This document shows, piece by piece, positions 7,009 through 10,579 of a stretch of 10,579 nucleotides of DNA; position 1 is the stretch's first letter; every line of letters starts with the position of its first letter. This DNA comes from an uncultured Collinsella sp. (GTDB taxonomy: Bacteria > Actinomycetota > Coriobacteriia > Coriobacteriales > Coriobacteriaceae). The position numbers and the translations under genes were made by a program. The DNA is taken from NCBI GenBank assembly GCA_900545445.1, contig UQZH01000060.1, forward strand, positions 1 through 10,579. The letters run 5' to 3'. The notes beneath the pieces are model-generated. The model worked only from the letters and a program-made list of their open reading frames with translations. It did no database searches and had not been told where the DNA came from.

Positions 7009-7649
7009 GCGTGATCGTTAGGGACGTATCGAAGCGCATGGGCAAAAACGATGTTCTGCACAACGTGTCCATCGAGGTTGACCCTGGGACTGTGGTTGGG
7101 CTTCAGGGGATAAACGGTTCGGGTAAGACCATGCTTATGCGAGCGGTCTGCGGATTGATCAAGCCTACCGAAGGCGAAATCTCTATCGATGGCCAAAGGC
7201 TTGGGGCGGACATCTCGTTCCCGCCGAGTCTGGGGATGTTGATCGAGGCGCCTTCCTTTTTGGGATATCTGTCTGGCTACGATAATCTGGAGCTCATCGC
7301 TCAGATCAAGGGCGTTGCCGCCCCCGAGGACATTCGCTCTGCCCTGCGGCTCGTGGGGCTCGATGCAGACGAAAAAAAGAAGTTCCGAGCATACTCGCTT
7401 GGGATGAAGCAACGTCTGGGGATAGCTGCGGCAATTATGGAAAAGCCGAAGCTACTTGTTCTCGATGAGCCAACAAATGCCCTCGACGAAGCGGGCGTGG
7501 AAATGCTCAAGCGCGTTGTGGCGATGGCGGCATCAACGGGTCGCGAGGTTATTCTGTCCAGCCATGACGGAGAGGTGCTCGAGGAGCTGGCCGATCGGGT
7601 TTACTGCATGCGCGACGGTGCCGTTGTGAAAGTTCGGGAAAGGTCGTGA
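7005..7649 (+). CDS. ABC transporter ATP-binding protein (BcrA/LanF-like)
   Basis: A 214-residue nucleotide-binding subunit. Walker A is GINGSGKT (35-42, K41). The Q-loop region GMLIEAPSFLGYLSG (77-91) is of the BcrA/antibiotic-export type, with no canonical Gln. The signature is SLGMKQR (131-137) instead of LSGGQ, usual for this subfamily. Walker B is KLLVLDEP (149-156, E155), the D-loop is NALD (158-161) and the switch His is H187 in SSHD. All ATPase residues are present, so it should be active. It is short, ending soon after the H-loop, without the C-terminal extension many BcrA proteins have. ATG 7005 follows AAGGGGGA (6991-6998) and overlaps the second permease by ATGA. It powers the two permeases encoded directly upstream. 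Confidence 0.95.
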   Translation: MSVIVRDVSKRMGKNDVLHNVSIEVDPGTVVGLQGINGSGKTMLMRAVCGLIKPTEGEISIDGQRLGADISFPPSLGMLIEAPSFLGYLSGYDNLELIAQIKGVAAPEDIRSALRLVGLDADEKKKFRAYSLGMKQRLGIAAAIMEKPKLLVLDEPTNALDEAGVEMLKRVVAMAASTGREVILSSHDGEVLEELADRVYCMRDGAVVKVRERS

Positions 7650-7654
7650 GCGCG

Positions 7655-8314
7655 ATGAAGAAGACCCTGTGGACAAGAAGGGCGGTGCTTGCTCTTTTCG
7701 GCTGTGCTGCTACCGGCCTTGCGGGCATGAGGGTGAGCGTCGTTAACGGGAACCGGACGGTCATTCCTGAGAAATATTATGCGGAGGGCGAATGGCTCTC
7801 GATGGATGGGGCGTTTCTGGGGTCGAAGGATGTGGCGACTGACGGGTATTCGTTTTGCATAGACGGGGCAGAGCTGCTCACGCCGCGCGAGTATCTCAAG
7901 CGTGCGCATGATGATTATTCAAAATATGGCATCGTGGATACGAAAACGAAATTGAAGGACGCCGACATCACGTGTGTTATCGCCGTAAAGATGCGTGTCA
8001 GGAATAAGGACAATGTCGAAGGCGGAATCAAAACGTATGTTTGGCATTTGGTGCCGGAGTCTGCGCCAAACTATGACTTTGTGGTCAATACCGATCTGAT
8101 AACGCAGGCAATGCCGGCTCTGGGCGGCTCTGCTGCGTTTGCTGTACAGGTTGGGGCGGAGAACGAGTTGCTCGTCCCATTCATGATGCAAAACACCAAC
8201 GACTATTTCGAAGGTTACGAGACCGTCCGTTTTGAGAAGGCTTTTCCTGGGACTTATACGATGAAGATGACCGATCTGCCAGAGAGAAGGCTCTTAAGGT
8301 TTGAAGTGAAGTAG
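7655..8314 (+). CDS. Membrane-anchored or secreted protein of unknown function, ABC-operon partner
   Basis: A 219-residue protein from ATG 7655 (MKKTLWTRRAVLALFGCAAT). A GTG at 7646, overlapping the ATPase stop as GTGA, would add three residues, and neither start has an ideal ribosome site. The positive N-terminus plus hydrophobic segment (about 9-28) is a signal anchor or signal peptide. C17 in ALFGCAA only loosely resembles a lipobox, so lipidation is possible but not convincing. The rest is hydrophilic and rich in beta-strand-like stretches (ITCVIAVKMRVRN, YVWHLVPE, FAVQVGAENELLVPFMM, TYTMKMTDLPE), suggesting an Ig-like or beta-sandwich extracellular domain. It closes the ABC operon and is followed by a strong hairpin. 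An accessory, immunity or substrate-binding role is possible. Proteins of this layout beside ABC exporters in gut actinobacteria are sometimes labelled DUF5028; I could not confirm that here. Confidence 0.8.
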   Translation: MKKTLWTRRAVLALFGCAATGLAGMRVSVVNGNRTVIPEKYYAEGEWLSMDGAFLGSKDVATDGYSFCIDGAELLTPREYLKRAHDDYSKYGIVDTKTKLKDADITCVIAVKMRVRNKDNVEGGIKTYVWHLVPESAPNYDFVVNTDLITQAMPALGGSAAFAVQVGAENELLVPFMMQNTNDYFEGYETVRFEKAFPGTYTMKMTDLPERRLLRFEVK

Positions 8315-8330
8315 CTCGAAGATCCTGTTG

Positions 8331-8370
8331 GGGGAGCCTCATCCTACGCTGAAGCGGGATGAGGCTCCCT
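8331..8370. terminator. Strong hairpin between convergent genes, candidate bidirectional terminator
   Basis: GGGAGCCTCATCC (8332-8344) pairs perfectly over 13 bases with GGATGAGGCTCCC (8357-8369). A G-U pair can be added at the base, and CGCT/AGCG in the loop can extend the stem. It lies 16 bases after the plus-strand stop and 18 bases before the end of the convergent YcxB-like gene. There is no T-run on either side, so it may act through a non-canonical or Rho-assisted mode, or as a 3' end stabiliser. Confidence 0.65.
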
Positions 8371-8388
8371 TCGCAGTGGCGCTCGGCC

Positions 8389-9114
8389 CTAGTGCTTCTT
8401 CTTGCTCTTCTTCTGCTTGCGCAGTTTGGCCTTGTTGTCCTGGGGCTTGTCTGCCTTGTCGCCCTGCTTGGCCTCGGCGGCAGCCTTCTCGGCCTTCATT
8501 TTCTTCTTCTTGGTCTCGATGCGGAGTTTTTTGTTGATGCGCGCCTTAAGGAAGGTGCCAAACTGCTCGGCATCGCCGCGGACAAAGGTGTCCTTAGGGA
8601 TAGTCACACCCTGGTCGGCGAACATGGCTACAAAGATGCGCTCGCCGTCGAGCACGTGGTCGAGCTTCTCAAACGGGAAGAACTGCGACTTGCCGCTCTT
8701 GCCCCAAACCATCAGGCCGTCCTCGTTGGCGGCGACGCGGCGATAGCGACCACCCATGGACTCGTCGGCCTCGACGGCATCGATAAAGTCGCGGGCGAGG
8801 GTGTGGTGCAGATTTTTGCTCCACCAGGCCAAAAAGGCGCCGAATACGATCAGGACGACGCCAAACTTGATCCAGTTGCCGCCGGCCACCAGCATGCCAA
8901 TGCCGAGCAGCGCGGCAATTGCCGCGGCGACATACAGCGAGCCGCGACGCCTGGGCGAGGCGACCAAGCGGGCGAAGTCGGTGACCAGGTCGTTTTCGTA
9001 CTGGTACTCGTTGAGGTACAGGATGCCGTCGTCGGCTGCGGCCTGCTTCTCGAGCGCGACCTCGACCTGGTCGGCTGCTTCGGAGGGAACGAGGTTGTTC
9101 TCTGCGTCTGCCAT
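8389..9114 (-). CDS. YcxB-like two-TM membrane protein with Lys-rich tail
   Basis: A 241-residue protein starting at ATG 9114, with AGGAG about ten bases upstream. An acidic N-terminal part (1-50) precedes two adjacent membrane segments (about 60-80 and 83-97, the second ending FLAWW). A soluble domain (about 100-195) resembles the YcxB-like family: GGRYRRVAANEDGLMVWGKS, then FFPFEKLDHVL and the characteristic VTIPKDTF. The tail (about 196-241) is almost entirely Lys, Ala, Asp and Gln, ending in KSKKKH, and is likely disordered and cytosolic. The biochemical role of YcxB-like proteins is unknown. It is convergent with the ABC operon and divergent from dnaX. The composition is GC-rich like dnaX, consistent with a core gene. 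Confidence 0.85.
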   Translation of the reverse strand: MADAENNLVPSEAADQVEVALEKQAAADDGILYLNEYQYENDLVTDFARLVASPRRRGSLYVAAAIAALLGIGMLVAGGNWIKFGVVLIVFGAFLAWWSKNLHHTLARDFIDAVEADESMGGRYRRVAANEDGLMVWGKSGKSQFFPFEKLDHVLDGERIFVAMFADQGVTIPKDTFVRGDAEQFGTFLKARINKKLRIETKKKKMKAEKAAAEAKQGDKADKPQDNKAKLRKQKKSKKKH

Positions 9115-9229
9115 GCTCTTTGGACTCCTATCGCGGCGGGCTCGCCGTACGGGTTATTATGAATGCAGTATGCCGTGCGACCGCATGGCCGTCGCGGCAA
9201 CAAGACTCAGTATACCCGGGGGAGCACCC
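9115..9229. promoter_or_regulatory. Divergent control region between the YcxB-like gene and dnaX
   Basis: 115 bases separate the two divergent starts. The only AT-rich core (TTATTATGAAT, 9154-9164) can be read as a -10-like TATTAT (9155-9160) toward dnaX or CATAAT (9161-9156) toward the YcxB-like gene. No convincing -35 is visible for either, so the assignment is weak. Confidence 0.3.
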
Positions 9230-10579
9230 ATGGAATCGTTGTACCGAAAGTATCGCCCGCTCACCTTCGACTCCGTGGTGGGCCAGCAGCATATCGTCTC
9301 GACGCTCGAGCACGCCATCACCGAGGGGCGCCTGTCCCACGCGTACCTGTTCTGCGGACCGCGCGGCACGGGCAAGACCACCATGGCGCGCATTCTGGCC
9401 AAGGCGCTGCTCTGCCGCAATGCCGAGGCGGCGCGCGCCGAGGGTGCGAGCGGCTGCATGCCCGACGGTACCTGTGAGGAATGCGAGCTCATCGCCGAGG
9501 GCAACCACCCCGATGTCTATGAGCTCGATGCCGCAAGCCGCACGGGCGTGGACAATGTGCGCGAGGAGATCATCAACTCCGTCAACTTTGCCCCGGTGCG
9601 CGGCAAGTACAAGATCTATATCATCGACGAGGTCCACATGCTCACGACGGCGGCGTTCAACGCGCTGCTCAAGACGCTCGAGGAGCCGCCGGCGCACGTG
9701 ATCTTCGTGCTGTGCACCACCGACCCGCAAAAGATTCTGGAGACCATCCTCTCGCGCTGCCAGCGCTTCGATTTCCACCGCATCGGCAATGAGGATATCG
9801 AGCATCGCCTGTCCTATGTGTGCGAGCAGGAGGGCTTCGATTACGACGACGAGGCGCTGGCCATCGTGGCGCGCCATGCCAAGGGCGGCATGCGCGACGC
9901 GCTTTCCACGCTGGAGCAGCTGAGCGTTTTTGGCAACGGAGCCGTGCACGCGGACGATGCCCGCTCGCTTTTGGGCGAGGTTTCGGACCAGATCCTGGGC
10001 GAGTTTGCCCGCGCTATTGCCGAGCGTGATATTGCTGAGCTCTATGGGCTCATTCGCGCACAGGTCGAGGAGGGCAATGACCTGCTTGAGCTGACGCGCG
10101 ACTTGGTGGCGCATGTGCGCGACGTGTATGTGGCCTGCGTTGCCGGTGCCCGTGCCGAGCTGTTTGAGGGCGGGGCCGAGCAGGCCGAGGCGCTTGCTGC
10201 CGAGGCCGCTGCCTTTGGCGAGCATTCGGTCGACCGTCTGGCCCGCGTGCTGACGGTGCTCGACGATGCCGCGCTGGAGATGAGGGGCGCGAGCGACGTT
10301 CGCCTGGTGCTCGAGATCGCCTGCACGCGCCTGGCACGTCCCGAGGCCGATTTGACGATTGAAGCCTTGGCCGAGCGTGTGGCACGCTTGGAGGCCATGG
10401 TCGCCAACGCCGCGGTGCCGGCGAGCGTGGCTGCTGCTGGTGCTGCGCCTGCGGCTGTCGCGGCTGCGCCTGCGGTGACGCAACAACCGACACTGATCTC
10501 GGGTGCCCGTGCTGCCGCTTCGGCAGCATCCGCTGCTCCCGCCGCTGCATCTGCGCGCCAGGGCGGCATGCCCTGGGAC
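9230..10579 (+). CDS. dnaX: DNA polymerase III subunit gamma/tau (partial, 3' end outside window)
   Basis: The first 450 residues of the clamp-loader ATPase DnaX, open to the window edge. It begins MESLYRKYRPLTFDSVVGQQ, the near-invariant DnaX opening. Walker A is GPRGTGKTT (43-51). A four-Cys zinc module has C62, C76, C82 and C85. Walker B is IIDEVH (131-136), followed by the FNALLKTLEEPP motif (143-154). The arginine finger is R176 in LSRCQRFDF. The collar domain runs to about 375. From about 390 the chain becomes Ala/Pro-rich linker, as expected before the tau-specific domains. Start is ATG 9230, with GGAG at 9221-9224. DnaX loads the beta clamp at the replication fork. Whether a gamma form is made by frameshifting cannot be judged from the part visible here. 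Confidence 0.97.
   Translation, partial: MESLYRKYRPLTFDSVVGQQHIVSTLEHAITEGRLSHAYLFCGPRGTGKTTMARILAKALLCRNAEAARAEGASGCMPDGTCEECELIAEGNHPDVYELDAASRTGVDNVREEIINSVNFAPVRGKYKIYIIDEVHMLTTAAFNALLKTLEEPPAHVIFVLCTTDPQKILETILSRCQRFDFHRIGNEDIEHRLSYVCEQEGFDYDDEALAIVARHAKGGMRDALSTLEQLSVFGNGAVHADDARSLLGEVSDQILGEFARAIAERDIAELYGLIRAQVEEGNDLLELTRDLVAHVRDVYVACVAGARAELFEGGAEQAEALAAEAAAFGEHSVDRLARVLTVLDDAALEMRGASDVRLVLEIACTRLARPEADLTIEALAERVARLEAMVANAAVPASVAAAGAAPAAVAAAPAVTQQPTLISGARAAASAASAAPAAASARQGGMPWD

Noticed and set aside
6666..7649. Longer 327-residue version of the ABC ATPase starting inside the second permease gene
   Set aside because: The first 113 residues are an out-of-frame reading of the permease. 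The ATPase proper starts at ATG 7005 behind a good ribosome site, with the typical 4-base overlap.
8359..9162. Plus-strand frame of 267 codons with a very Leu-rich start
   Set aside because: It is antisense to the YcxB-like gene. The Leu run is simply the complement of the Lys-rich tail (AAG read as CTT) and is not a real membrane protein.
9128..10486. 452-codon open frame on the minus strand
   Set aside because: It lies antisense to dnaX, whose Walker, zinc and arginine-finger motifs are unmistakable. The antisense protein has no recognisable motif, and GC-rich coding DNA commonly leaves such frames open.

Overview
The window looks like a chromosomal piece of a high-GC actinobacterium of the Coriobacteriia, most likely Collinsella or a close relative. 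This is inferred from gene content (an fhaA-type gene beside a Ser/Thr kinase, a polytopic membrane LuxR-type regulator, Ala-rich high-GC housekeeping genes) and from codon use; I could not run a search, so the genus is a guess.

Left block (1-2275, minus strand): a Ser/Thr protein kinase with an unusual polytopic membrane tail, followed with a 4-base GTGA overlap by the start of an FhaA-like protein (DUF3662 domain) that runs off the left edge. A candidate promoter for this pair lies near 2356-2383. The gene-free stretch 2276-2714 holds that promoter, a striking array of five 15-base arms in alternating orientation on an exact 62-base period (2434-2572), and a perfect TATAAT just before the next gene.

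Middle block (2715-8314, plus strand): visibly less GC-rich than its flanks in hand-counted samples. It starts with a membrane regulator built as two consecutive (about 8 membrane segments + LuxR-type helix-turn-helix) modules in one chain. A 109-base gap carrying a 12-base perfect palindrome follows. Then comes a tightly overlapping set: a small Sec-secreted protein of unknown function, two ABC-2 type permeases, a BcrA-type ABC ATPase and a membrane-anchored or secreted protein of unknown function. The layout fits a regulated ABC system that exports, or protects against, a peptide or other envelope-active compound, with the small secreted protein as possible partner or cargo. The substrate is unknown. 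A strong hairpin at 8331-8370 closes the block.

Right block (8389-10579): a minus-strand two-TM protein with a YcxB-like domain and a Lys-rich tail, then, divergently, the first 450 codons of dnaX (clamp-loader tau/gamma subunit), which runs off the right edge. Both outer blocks look like ordinary core genes. The middle block looks like an accessory cassette set between them.
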